Assembly: GCA_963756455.1 (NCBI GenBank)
Contig: CAVWNC010000001.1
Location: 1,674,001-1,738,000 of the forward strand
Source: DASQPA01 sp963756455
GTDB taxonomy: Bacteria > Acidobacteriota > Thermoanaerobaculia > Multivoradales > UBA5704
Direction: 5' to 3'
DNA length: 64,000 nucleotides
The notes under the pieces: generated by a model
What the model was told of the DNA's origin: nothing
The model's input: only the letters and a program-made list of their open reading frames with translations
The model's database searches: none
In this document: positions 11,101 to 20,300 of the stretch, piece by piece
Layout: each line of letters starts with the position of its first letter
Position numbering within the stretch: the stretch's first letter is position 1
Program-made: the position numbers and the translations under genes

Positions 11101-14100
11101 GCTCAGCACCGGCTCTCTCCCCCTCCTCGCCGCCGCCGAGAGGCACCAGCTCGTTCATGAGTGGAACGACGCCGCGGCCGTCTGGCGCGGTGGGCTCCTG
11201 CTCCACGTGCGGGTCGCCGCGCAGGTGGCGCGGACGCCGGACGCCGTGGCGGTGGTCGTTGAGGAGACGAACCTCTCGTACGCCGAGCTGGACCGCCAGG
11301 CGGGCCGGCTCGCCTCCCGCCTGCGACGGCTCGGCGTGGGCCCCGAGATGCGGGTGGGGATCGCGGCCGAACGGTCGTTGGAGATGATGGTAGGGCTCCT
11401 CGGCATTCTCCAGGCCGGTGGCGCCTGGGTGCCCCTCGACCCCTCCTATCCTCCGGAGCGCCTGGCCTTCATGCTCGCGGATGCCAGCGTCCCGGTGCTG
11501 CTGACGCAGCGACGGCTGCTCGCCACCCTGCCCGGCGCGGCGTCCGCGCGGGTGCTGCTCCTCGACGACGCCGACGCCGGGGCCGATCCGCGATCGGCGA
11601 TCGAGGCTGCGCCCGGCCATCCGGACCAGCTCGCCTATGTCATCTACACCTCAGGCTCGACCGGTCGGCCCAAGGGAGTGATGAACAGCCACCGCGGGAT
11701 CGTCAACCGACTCCTCTGGATGCAGGAGGCCTATCGCCTCTCGCCGGAAGACCGGGTGCTGCAGAAGACCCCGTTCAGCTTCGACGTCTCGGTCTGGGAG
11801 CTCTTCTGGCCGTTGCTGAACGGTGCCTGTCTCGTGATGGCGCGTCCGGGAGGCCACCAGGACCCGGCCTATCTCGCGGCGGTGATCGCCGGGCACGGAG
11901 TCACCACCCTCCACTTCGTCCCCTCTCTGCTGCGCCCTTTCCTGGAGGAGCGGGACCTCGACCACTGCCGGGCGCTGCGGCGGGTGGTCGCGAGCGGCGA
12001 GGCTCTGCCGCCCGACCTGCGGCAACGCTTCCTGGAGCGCCTGGGGGATCGGGCCGAGCTGCACAACCTGTACGGTCCCACCGAGGCGGCGGTGGAGGTG
12101 ACCGCCTGGACCTGCCGGCCGGGCGAGCTGGAGCGCAGCGTGCCGATCGGTCGCCCGGTCGCCAACACCCGCATCCACCTGCTCGACACCCTCCTCGCGC
12201 CGATCCCGGCCGGGCTGCCCGCGGAGCTCTACATCGGCGGCGTCCAGGTCGCCCGCGGCTACCTCGGAAGGCCAGAGCTCACCGCCGAGCGCTTCGTACC
12301 CGACCCTTTCGGCGAGCCCGGAGCCCGCCTCTACCGGACCGGCGACCTCGCCCGTCACCTGCCGGACGGAGCTGTCGATTTCATTGGCCGGGCCGACGGC
12401 CAGGTCAAGCTGCGCGGCTTCCGGATCGAGCTGGGCGAGATCGAGGCGGCGCTGGCGGAACACCCGGCGGTCCGCGCCGCCGCCGTCCTGGCGAGGGAGG
12501 AGGGGGGGAGTCGCCGGCTGATCGCCTACGTGGTCGCCACGGACGCTTCCGCCGCGGAGCTGCGTCGTTTCCTCTCCGCGCGGCTCCCCGAGTACATGGT
12601 ACCGGCCGCCCTGGTTTTCCTGCAGGCTCTCCCCCTGACGCCGGCCGGCAAGGTGGACCGCCGCGCCCTTCCCGTGACGCCAGGCGGCCGATCCGCGGTC
12701 TTAAGCCCGTTCGCGGCGCCGGGCTCGCCGGTGGAAGAGACGCTGGCGGTGGTCTGGGCGGGTGTTCTTGGCCTCGACCGGGTGGGGGTTCACGACAGCT
12801 TTTTCGAGCTGGGGGGGGACTCCATCCTCAGCATCCAGGTGGTGGCGCGGGCGCAGCAGGCGGGCCTCCGACTGACGCCGCAGCAGATCTTCGAACGGCG
12901 CACGATCTCGGCTCTGGCCTCCGTGGCCGAGGCCGTCTGGCCGGGGGCGCGCCGGTGGCAGGGGGCAGTGACCGGGCCGGTCGTTCTGACTCCCATCCAG
13001 CGGCGCTTCTTCGCGCAGACCAGCGGCGATCTCCACCACTTCAATCAGGCGCTGCTGCTCGCGGCGCGCGAGCCGCTGGACCCGGCCCGGCTGGAGAGGA
13101 CGCTGGGCCTCCTGCTCTCCCACCACGACGGGCTCCGCCTGCGCTACGCGCGGTCGGACGAGGATTGGCGGCAGACCTGCACCCCCCCGGGGGGAGCGGT
13201 GCCCTTCGCCACGATCGATCTCGGGAGGCTGCCCGCCACCGACCGTTCGGCCAACCTCGCCGTGGCCGCGGCTGCTGTGCAGACCTCCCTGCGGCTGACC
13301 GAGGGTCCGCTGCTGCGCGCGGTCCTCTTTCGCTGCGGGCCGGGAGAGCCCGACCGGCTGCTCCTCGTCGTCCATCATCTGGCGATCGATGGGGTATCCT
13401 GGCGCATTCTGCTGGAGGATCTCGAAGCGGTCTACCGCCAGCTCTGCCGGACCGGCTTGGCAGAGCTCCCCGCCAAGACGGCCTCGTTCCAGGAATGGGC
13501 CGGGCGCCTGCTCGAGCATGCCCGGTCGACAGCGCTGCGGCCGGAGCTGGCGTGGTGGCTGGCGGAGGTCGCGACCGGCGGTAGCGCGCTGCCCGTCGAT
13601 CTGGAGGCCGGCGCCAACACGGTCGCGGCGGCGCGGACGGTCGAGGTGTCGCTCGACGAGCAGGAGACCGAAGCGCTGTTGCGGGAGGTTCCCAAGGCCT
13701 ACCAGACACGGATCGACGACGTCCTGCTGACCGCCCTGGCCCAGGCCTTCCACCGCTTCACCGGCGAGGCGGCCCTGTGGGTCGATCTCGAGGGGCACGG
13801 CCGCGAGGAGATCTTCCCGGACGTGGACTTGACCCGCACCGTGGGTTGGTTCACCGCGCTCTACCCGGTGCGCCTGGCCCCGCCTGCCGCCCTCGGGCCG
13901 GGCGAGGCTCTCAAGGCTGTCAAGGAGGAGCTGCGGCGGGTGCCCGGCCGCGGCCTCGGCTTCGGTCTGCTGCGTTTTCTGGACGACGCCGCGGAATCGC
14001 GCCCGCTGCGCTCTCTCCCCCCCGCCGGCGTGGTCTTCAACTATCTGGGGCAGCTGGACCAGGCGTTGCCCGAGACGTCGCTCTTCCAACTCGCCACCGA

Positions 14101-14398
14101 GCCGGCCGGGAGCCCGTGCTCGCCGCGCCAGGAGCGGAGCCATCTCCTGGAGATCAACGGCGGCATCAGCGGTGGCCGGCTGCGGCTCGCCTGGACCTAC
14201 AGTGCGAACCGCCACCGGCAGGACACCGTCGAGCGCTTGGCCGCCGGCTTCATCGACGCCCTGCGCGAGCTGATCGACCATTGCTGCGCGACGGGCGCGG
14301 GCGGCTTCACACCCTCCGACTTTCCGATGATGGATCTCAGCCAGGAGGAGCTGGACGGGCTGGTCGAGGATCTGGCCGGCCCCGAGGTCTCGCTGTGA
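2117..14398 (+). CDS. Hybrid PKS/NRPS: KS-AT-T-Cy-A(Cys)-T-E-C-A(Ser-like)-T-E
   Basis: The protein has 4093 residues. The start is the ATG in TGATG, one base overlapping the previous stop, with GGGGAGGAGG just upstream; an in-frame TTG three bases earlier is less likely. Domains: KS ~15-440 (active Cys in TACSTS ~186, EAHGT, NVGH); AT ~535-830 (GHSVGEY ~632, HAFHS ~729, the malonyl type); T ~940-1010; Cy ~1030-1470, with the heterocyclisation signature DxxxxDxxS in FDFLLGDAWS (~1170) in place of HHxxxDG; A ~1490-1990 (code DLWNLSLIWK, cysteine-like); T; E ~2090-2550 (HHLVVDGVSWR); C ~2566-3010 (HHHLILDGWS, D-donor type); A ~3020-3525 (code DVWHVSLVEK, serine-like with Glu for the usual Asp); T; E ~3620-4070 (HHLAIDGVSWR). 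No KR, DH or ER is present, so the C2 unit should keep its beta-keto group. Inferred role: adds malonate, cyclises and epimerises Cys, then adds a D-Ser-like residue. The terminal E matches the D-type C that opens the next gene. Confidence 0.96.
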   Translation: MSQRTYPGEVTGLEVAIVGMAGRFPGARTLEELWRNLRDGVESVTFFSAEELAAEGVDAALLANPDYVRAKPLMEGCELFDAAFFGFTPREAEAMDPQHRIFLECAWEALEDAGYDAGQSGRLVGVYAGSGMNHYLLANLLPSLDRLSGLSGLQMVVGNDKDYLATRVSYKLDLEGPSLSVQTACSTSLVAVHLACQSLINGECDLALAGAASIALPQRSGYLYQKEGILSPDGHCRSFDARAQGTVFGSGAGVVVLKRLEDALADGFAIRAVIKGSSVNNDGATKVGYTAPRAAGQARVIRTALRVAAVEPESLSYIEAHGTATPLGDPIEIQALTEVFRERTDRCGFCAIGSVKTNVGHLDTAAGVAGLIKTVLALEHRQLPPSLHFERPNPEIDFASSPFRVVTQLADWPSEGVPRRAGVSSFGIGGTNAHLVVEEPPEPVPPAPARPWQLLVLSARSEPALEEVTARLADHLRQNPDLAIADLAYTLQVGRKAFQHRRMLVCRDPRDAARALATLDPERLLTLCGERPERTLAFLFPGQGAQHAGMGAGLYAVEPTFRARIDGAAERLLPRLGLDLRTVLFAAPQRREEADRELERTLLAQPALFVLEHALGELWLEWGLRPQALLGHSVGEYAAACLAGVFTFEEGLDLVAARARLMQELPPGAMLSVPLPERDLLSCLPRELSLAAVNAPGMCVVAGAEEAVEAFAVRLAAEGVESRRLHTSHAFHSALMESVVAPFAAEVGRVRLRPPQIPVLSNVTGTWLTPEQATDPGYWARHLRQTVRFGEGLGELFRGPERLLLEVGPGRTLSTLVQRHPGRPSGQVVVSSLGHPQDEVPEVAAMITALGRLWLAGAAPSWRRFHRHAKRRRMHLPTYPFERQRFWIDAPRSTAVALEPAAEPRVEAAPNAATVGLKVPATVPGRHPRPPLGTAFVAPRDEMERAVAAVWEEQLGIDRIGVHDNFLELGGHSLLATQMTAALCGAFRVDLPVRSLFESPTVSRLAAVLTGLRERPDAEGGGEPLPRVVPDPAHRGEPFPLTEVQQAYWVGRGGSFELGNVATHWYVELEGEGVDVARLTLAVRRLIERHEMLRAIVLPDGRQRILPQVPPYDIALLDLAGSCDAAAELERVRREMSHQVLPSDRWPLFEVRASRLDGDRTRLHISFDFLLGDAWSLQRLTRDWLRLYAEPEAVLPPLELSFRDYVLAEAALRETALFQRSLASWLARLPELPAGPDLPLAKSPGAVVHPTFVRRAGRLEPELWGRLKERAAREGLTPSSLLAAAFAEVLATWSRSPRFLITLTLFHRLPLHPQVMEVVGDFTSLLLLEVAGPREPSVGFLERALRLQSQSLEDLEHRYVSGVRVLRELAQSRGTHQGPLVPVVFTSTLGLAESGEIAEAAGPELQTVYSISQTPQVWLDHQIAEQGKALAYTWDAVDELFPPGMLDAMLGAYHGLLERLAEDAAAWEVAPNLVPAAQLQRRAAESAATVSGALLHQLFLTQASDHPDRPAVLSNRRSLAYGELRRRATRLARRLRELGARPNTLVAVTMEKGWEQVVAVLAVLESGAAYLPVDPGLPAERFRHLLEHGEVALALTQPWLAGTLPWPAGVRPLAVEDEPAEDLPPLTPLQQPGDLAYVIFTSGSTGLPKGVMIDHRGAVNTVLDVNARFGLGPADRGLALSSLSFDLSVWDVFGLLAAGGAIVIPDAGTSRNPAHWEELMRRQGVTIWNSVPALLEMLVEHLSGESRRLPDDLRLALLSGDWIPLALPGRIAALGPGVRTISLGGATEASIWSILHPIAEIDPAWASIPYGRAMARQSFHVLDESLAPRPDWVPGQLYIGGIGLAQGYWRDPVRTALSFVPHPETGERLYRTGDLGRFLPDGGVELLGREDFQVKVQGHRIELGEIEAALLEHPAVRAAVAAAPGDRHHRRLLGYVVPHPGRTVTEQELRRFLEEKIPRYMVPAAIVELAALPLTANGKVDRSALPVPGRERTAAASSADTGFENDLERLLAGIWGEVLGTDGIGPHDNFFSLGGDSILSIQVAARAARAGIVLTADQVFTHQTVAELARVAGGGRAARPAPRPAPLPAPRTGPVPLTPIQHWMFEQDLPDPQHWNQAVLLETRQPLDGPSLRRAVAALVEHHGALRLRFAGGPTGWRQLIVPPDRSDPFLEIDLSGLPAARWTGTLERAAADLQASLDLAEGPLLRIALLRSGRSFADRLLLIFHHLVVDGVSWRLLLEDLETAYASGVLPPETTAFKRWAELLAEGAWAGAHEGELGYWLAPARGEVAPLPVDFPGGEVRNTEGSVHTVLAALTPDETRALLQRVPETYHSQIQEVLLTALAQTLAVWTDRGAQLVDLEVHGRESLLAESADLDLSRVAGWFTAVYPLLLKLPCDAAVTPGEALAAVKEQVRAVPGKGVGYGVLRYLNPKPRIGGALRSLPQAEIGFNYLGQFDQAVGEGSAFRPAAESSGPWSSPRIRRRHLLFVFGSVTGGRLQIGWAYSENVHRRATVESLAGSFLERLRHLIQGGESAGVETLAASDFPLARLGPGELTSALREAGCERARDVEDVYALSAMQEGILFHCLYSRESSLYVTSFACRLSGLDAPAFESAWQEVVDRHPVLRTGFCWEGLDRPIQVVARKLQLTWWSEDWRALSPAEQEERLTRTLRGEPSRLRPLTRAPLLRLARFQVGEGSFHFVFSHHHLILDGWSLPLLLQEVFTFYAARREGRSLSLPRPRPFRDYIAWLGEQDLGRAEEHWRGVLAGFSAPTVLAIDRGSAGSPVEETAYHDLRLPESTTDALRSFARKHQLTLNTLVQGAWALLLARYSGEEDVVFGSAVSGRPAALAGVETMVGVFINTLPARVRISPQRPLLPWLRELQEAQAEMRRFEHSPLTQVQRWSGVDRGLPLFESILVFESYLAPGEALRRAGGDLEIGDARSDLTTSYPLLVSATPGDALNLNLSYDLRRFHGNDAARLLERWGRALAAIPSDLGLSTGSLPLLAAAERHQLVHEWNDAAAVWRGGLLLHVRVAAQVARTPDAVAVVVEETNLSYAELDRQAGRLASRLRRLGVGPEMRVGIAAERSLEMMVGLLGILQAGGAWVPLDPSYPPERLAFMLADASVPVLLTQRRLLATLPGAASARVLLLDDADAGADPRSAIEAAPGHPDQLAYVIYTSGSTGRPKGVMNSHRGIVNRLLWMQEAYRLSPEDRVLQKTPFSFDVSVWELFWPLLNGACLVMARPGGHQDPAYLAAVIAGHGVTTLHFVPSLLRPFLEERDLDHCRALRRVVASGEALPPDLRQRFLERLGDRAELHNLYGPTEAAVEVTAWTCRPGELERSVPIGRPVANTRIHLLDTLLAPIPAGLPAELYIGGVQVARGYLGRPELTAERFVPDPFGEPGARLYRTGDLARHLPDGAVDFIGRADGQVKLRGFRIELGEIEAALAEHPAVRAAAVLAREEGGSRRLIAYVVATDASAAELRRFLSARLPEYMVPAALVFLQALPLTPAGKVDRRALPVTPGGRSAVLSPFAAPGSPVEETLAVVWAGVLGLDRVGVHDSFFELGGDSILSIQVVARAQQAGLRLTPQQIFERRTISALASVAEAVWPGARRWQGAVTGPVVLTPIQRRFFAQTSGDLHHFNQALLLAAREPLDPARLERTLGLLLSHHDGLRLRYARSDEDWRQTCTPPGGAVPFATIDLGRLPATDRSANLAVAAAAVQTSLRLTEGPLLRAVLFRCGPGEPDRLLLVVHHLAIDGVSWRILLEDLEAVYRQLCRTGLAELPAKTASFQEWAGRLLEHARSTALRPELAWWLAEVATGGSALPVDLEAGANTVAAARTVEVSLDEQETEALLREVPKAYQTRIDDVLLTALAQAFHRFTGEAALWVDLEGHGREEIFPDVDLTRTVGWFTALYPVRLAPPAALGPGEALKAVKEELRRVPGRGLGFGLLRFLDDAAESRPLRSLPPAGVVFNYLGQLDQALPETSLFQLATEPAGSPCSPRQERSHLLEINGGISGGRLRLAWTYSANRHRQDTVERLAAGFIDALRELIDHCCATGAGGFTPSDFPMMDLSQEELDGLVEDLAGPEVSL

Positions 14399-17300
14399 GC
14401 GACGCCGTGAGCCAGGCCGTTGGCCTGAAGAAGCCCCTGGAGGACATCTACCCGCTCTCCCCGATGCAGCAGGGGATGCTGTTCCACTCCCTGTATGCGC
14501 CGCGGTCCGGCGTCTATGTGAGCCAGACGAGTTGCACCCTGGAGGGCGACCTGGCCGCAGCGTCGCTGCGCCGCGCCTGGCAGAGGGTGGTGGACCGCCA
14601 CAGCGTTCTGCGCACCGGCTTCTCCTGGGAGCGCCGGGACGAGCCCTTCCAGGTCGTCCACCGCCAGGCGCAGCTCCCCTGGGAGGAACGGGACTGGAGC
14701 GATCTGCCGCCGGAGAAGATCGCGGCCGACCTCCAGGGCTTCCTCACCGCCGACCGCGAGCGCGGCTTCGATCTTGGTAGACCACCGCTCCTGCGCTGCA
14801 CTCTGATCCGCCTCGGCCCCAGGCGTCATCGCTTCACCTGGACCGTCCATCACCTGCTGATCGACGGCTGGTGCCTGGGGCTCCTGTTCCGCGAAGTGTT
14901 CACCTTCTATGAGGCCTTCCGGCGCGGCGAGGAGCTGGCGCTGCCGGTGCCGCGGCCCTACCGAGATTACATTGCCTGGCTGCGGCGGCAGGACATGGCC
15001 CTGGCCGAATCCTGGTGGCGCCGCGAGCTGCGCGGCTTCGGGGCCGCGACTCCGCTCGGTATCGAGCGGTCCGGTGCGGCGGCGACCGGCGGCCATGCGG
15101 AGAGCGAGATCCACCTCTCCCGGGAGGAGACGGCCGCCCTGCGCGCGGTGGCGCAACGCCACGATCTCACCCTGAGCACCCTGGTCCAGGGCCTCTGGGG
15201 GCTGCTCCTCAGCCGCTACAGCGGCGAGTCGGATGTGGTTTTTGGCGCCGCGATGTCCGGCCGGCCGGCCGACCTCCCCGGCGTCGAATCGATGGTCGGG
15301 CTGTTCATCAACACGCTACCGGTACGGCTGGAGGTCGCCCCGGAAACGCCCCTCCTGACCTGGCTGCGCGCCCTCCAGGCGCGGCTAGTGGAAATGCGGC
15401 GCTTCGAGTACAGCCCGCTGGTGGAGGTTCTGGGCTGGAGCGAGGTGCCGCGCGGCCAGCCGCTCTTCGACAGTCTCCTGGTGTTCGAGAACTATCCGGT
15501 GGACCGCTCCCTGGCGGAGAGCCCGAAAAGCGTACGCATCCGCGACATCCACTCCGCGGACCGCACCAACTTTCCCTTGTCCCTGCTGGCGCTGCCGACC
15601 GAGGAGCTGATCCTGCGCCTCAAGTATGACGTCGGCCGCTTCGAGCCGGCGATGATCGTCCAGGCCCTGGAGCAGCTCGCCGGGCTCTGCCGCCAGATCG
15701 TTCGTGCGCCGGACCTGCCGCTCTCCGCCTACTCCCTGGTGACCCCCGGAGCGCCGGTCTCCGATCCTCGTCAGGCCCTGGAGGAACCCCGTTTCGAGCC
15801 AGTCTCCGTGCGAATCGCCGGTTTGGCCCGGAGCTATCCCGACCGGGTGGCGGTGACCCGGAGTGGCCAGGAGTGGACCTACGCCGAGTTGGTCGATCGG
15901 TCCGCGGGGCTGGCGCGCGCCCTCCTCGCCCGGGGCCTCACCCCGGGCGGCGTGGTGGCGGTCACCGGTGAGCGAAGCTTTGGCCTGGTCGCCGGAGCGC
16001 TGGCGGTCCTCCGTGCCGGCGGCGTGCTCCTCACGCTCGACGGCGCCCTCCCCGCGGCGCGCCGCGGGCTGATGCTGGAGCGCGCAAGGGCTTCGCACCT
16101 GCTCACTGCCGGCGGCGGACCGATGGATGGGCAACCCACCGGGCTGCCGCTCTTCAGGCTGGAGGTCGATCCGGAGACCGGGGGGTGCGCAGAGGCTCGC
16201 GGGGAAGCGGCGGAGCTGCCGGCGATCGACCCCGGCGCGCCGGCCTATCTCTTCTTCACCTCGGGCACGACGGCCCTCCCCAAGGCGATCCTCGGCTGCC
16301 ATCGCGGGTTGAGCCACTTCCTCGCCTGGCAGCGCGAGACTTTCAGCGTCGGGGAGGAAGACCGCTGTGCCCAGCTCACCGGGCTCTCTTTCGACGTGGT
16401 GCTACGCGACCTCTTTCTGCCGCTGACCAGCGGCGCGAGGCTCTGTCTGCCCGGCGCCGGCATGGACCTCGGGCCGGATGCCGTCCTGCTCTGGATGGAG
16501 CGGGAGGGCGCCACCCGGCTGCACGCGGTACCGGCGGTGGCGGCGTCCTGGCTGGAGGCGGTCCCGCCTGCGGTCTCGCTCGCCGCCCTGCGCACCGTTT
16601 TCTTCGCCGGAGAGCCGCTCTCCGACGGTCTGGTGCGCCGCTGGCGGGAGGCGTTCCCCCAGGCGGGGGAGATCATCAATCTCTATGGTCCGACCGAGAC
16701 CACGCTGGCCAAGTGCTGGTACCGCGTGCCCGCCCGACCGGAGCCAGGCATGCAGGCGGTCGGTTTCCCTCTGCCGCAGACCCAGGTTCTGGTCCTAGCG
16801 CCCGGCGAACGCCTCTGTGGGGTGGGTGAGCCGGGCGAGATCGCCATCCGCACGCCGTTTCGTACGCTCGGCTATCTCGACGCTCCGGAGGAGGACCGCC
16901 GGCGCTTCGTTCGCAACCCGTTCCGCGAAGGCGGCCGGGACTCCGGCGAAGATCTGCTGTACCGCACCGGCGACCGCGGCCGGGTCCGGCCCGACGGCGC
17001 GCTCGAGCTCCTGGGCCGCCTCGACGATCAGGTCAAGATCCGAGGCGTCCGCGTAGAGCCATCCGAGGTGGCGGCGGTGCTGGCCCGCCACCCGGCCGTG
17101 CGCGCCGCCGTGGTGATGAGCCATCCGGATCCCCAGGGAGAGCCGGGCCTCGCGGCCTGGTGGGTGCCGGCCGCGCCGGCCGCGCCGGCGGTACCGGCGG
17201 CATCGGCGGCATCGACGGCCGGCAGCGACTCCTCGGCGCTACTGCGCTACCTGGAGGAGCTCCTCCCCGCGGCCATGGTCCCCTGGGTTTTCGTCCCTCT

Positions 17301-20300
17301 CGAGCGCCTGCCCCTGACCGCCAACGGCAAGGTCGACCGTCGTGCCCTGCCCGAACCGGAGCGTCCGAGGCCGGCCGGGGAGGAGGCTCTCGCGCTCCCC
17401 CGGACGCCCTTTGAGGAGGTGCTGGCGGGGATCTGGTGCGAGGTGCTGCGCCGCGACCGGGTCGGCACCGGCGAGAGTTTCTTCGCCCTCGGCGGGCACT
17501 CGCTGCTCGCCACCCAGGTGATCTCGCGCGTCCGGCGGGCCTTGGGGATTGAGCTGCCGCTCCACGAGCTGTTCGACCGGCCGACGGTCCACGCTCTGGC
17601 GGGCCGGGTCGAAGCCCTCGTCCGCGAGGGCGCCGGGAGCGCCGGGAGTGCCGCGCCGCCCTTGCGGCCGGTCCCTCGCCAGGGGGAGATCCCGCTTTCC
17701 TTCGCCCAGGAGCGGCTTTGGTTCCTCGATCAGCTCGAGCCGGGGAGCCCGCTCTACAACGTCCAGACCGGCGTCGGACTGACCGGCCACGTCGATGCCG
17801 GCGCCCTCGCCCGCGCCCTCGGCGAGGTCGTGCGGCGCCACGAGGTGCTGCGGAGCGGATTCGAGACGGTCGCAGGCCACGCCCGTCAGGCCCTCCATCC
17901 GGCGGCGCGCCCGCACCTGCCGCGGATCGATCTCTCCGGGCTGGAGCCTGGGCCGCGGGAGGTGGCGGTGCGGCGGCTCGGTCGCGCGGCGGCCGACGCG
18001 CCGTTCGATCTGGCCCGCCCGCCGCTGCTGCGCGCCTTCCTCGTCCGCCTTGGTTTCGGCGAGCACGCCCTGCTTCTCACCCTGCATCACATCGTCGCGG
18101 ACGCCTGGTCGATCGGCATCCTGATCCGCGAGATGTCGGCGCTCTACCGGGCCTTCGCCAACGGCGCCCCCTCGCCGCTGCCCGAGCTCCCGATCCAGTA
18201 CGCGGACTTCGCCCTCTGGCAGCGGGGTTGGCTTCAGGGCGAGGCTCTGGACGCGGAGGTGTCCTGGTGGCGCCGACGGCTGGCCGACGCTCCGGCGCTG
18301 ACGGAGCTGCCGGGCGACCGGCCGCGCCCGGCGGTCCAGAGCTTCCGCGGTGCCCGCGTGTCGACGCTCCTGCCGGCGGCGCTCGCCCAGAAGCTGACTT
18401 CTCTCGCCCACCGCTCTGGAGCGACCCTGTTCATGATCCTGCTCGCCGCCTTCCAGGTGCTGCTGCGGCGCGCTTCCGGGTCGGACGATCTGGTGGTCGG
18501 TACGCCGGTCGCCAACCGGAGCCGCCTGGAGGTGGAGGGACTGATCGGGTTCTTCGTCAATTCACTGGTGCTGCGCACGGACCTCGCCGGCGATCCGCGC
18601 TTCGCGGAGCTGGTCGCCCGGCTGCGGTCGGTGGTGCTTGCAGGGTATGTCCATCAAGAGCTGCCGTTCGAAAAGCTGGTCGAGAACCTCCAGCCGGAGC
18701 GCAGCCTGGCCCACAACCCGGTCTTCCAGTTGATGGTCATCCTGCAGAACGCCGCCGCTCCGGGCGAGACGGAGCTGCCGGACCTGCGCCTCTCCCGGTT
18801 GCCGGACACGGCGCCCGCCGCGCGCTTCGACCTCACGCTCTCGGCGACGGAGACCGGCGGGGGCCTCTTCGTGCTCGCCGACTACGCGACGGACCTCTTC
18901 GACGCCACCACGGTCCAGCGGCTGCTGGAGCACCTGCACGGCCTGCTGGAGGGGGTCGCCCGCCAGCCGGAGCGGCCGCTCTCGGCGTTGCCGCTGCTGA
19001 CCGAGCCGGAGCGGCATCAGCTCCTGACAGAGTGGAACGACACCGCCGAGGCGTTCCCCGCGCCACCGTCCGGGGGCTGCCTGCACCAGCTCTTCGAGAT
19101 GTGGGCGGGCGCGTACCCGGAGGCCGTCGCCCTGGTCTGTGAAGAGCGGTCCTGGAGCTACGGCAGGCTGGACGCCGACGCTAACCGGCTCGCCCATCAT
19201 CTGCGGTCGCTGGGGGTGGGCCCCGAGGTCCCGGTCGGCCTCGCGGTCCGCCGCTCGCCGGAGATGCTGCTCGGCATCCTGGGTATTCTCAAGGCCGGCG
19301 GCGCCTACGTCCCGCTCGACATCGAGCATCCGCGCGAACGCCTCGCCGCCATCCTGGACGAGGCGCGGGTACCGGTTCTGGTTACGGTGGAACCGCTGGT
19401 GCCGGCACTCCCCCCGTTTGCGGGGAAAACGGTGCGGCTCGATCGCGACGCCGCGGAGGTCTCCCGCCACGGCGGCGCCGCGCCGGAGAGCGGGGCGGCG
19501 TCCGGCCACCTGGCCTACGTTCTTTACACCTCGGGCTCGACCGGCCGGCCGCAGGGGGTGATGGTCCCGCACGGGGAGATCGTCAACACCCTGCGCTGGC
19601 GGCTGCGGGCGTTCGCCCTCGACAGCTGCGACCGCATTCTGCAGAACATCCCATTCTCGTTCGACCCCTCGATCTGGCAGATCTTCGGCGCCCTCGGGAG
19701 CGGCGCGCGGCTCGTCCTGCCGAGCCCCGACCTCCACCGCGATCCCGGCTCCCTGCTCGGCCTTATGGCCGACCAGGAGGTGACCGTCACCGACTTTCCC
19801 CCGTCGTTCCTGCGGGCGCTCCTGGAGCATCCGGACTTCCCGCGCGCGGTCCACCTGCGCCATGTCTTCACCGGCGGCGAGGCCCTCTCGCCGGGCGTCC
19901 GCGACCGTTTCACCGCCTTGTCGGCGGCCAGGCTGCACAATGCCTACGGCCCGACCGAGGCCGCCATCGACGCCACCCTGTGGAGCTGCCGGCCGGGGGA
20001 GCGGCTCGACCCGGTGCCCATCGGCCGGCCGATGTCGAACAAGCAGGTCCTCGTCCTCGACCAGGATCTCCGGCCAGCCCCCATCGGCGTGCCCGGAGAG
20101 CTCTCTATCGCCGGGGCCGGGCTGGCGCGCGGCTACCTCGGGCAGCCGGAGCGGACCGCCCTGCGCTTCACGCCCCACCCGGCGAGCGCCGATCCCGGCG
20201 CGCGTATCTATCGGACCGGCGATCTCGCGCTCAGCCGGGCCGACGGCGCTATCGTTTTCCTGGGTCGCACCGACCATCAGGTCAAGATTCGCGGTATCCG

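Noticed and set aside
13777..14394. Upstream extension of the terminal NRPS frame
   Set aside because: The translation is Arg/Pro/Gly-rich and overlaps the E domain of the preceding gene; the GTG at 14395 with a ribosome site directly precedes the C domain.
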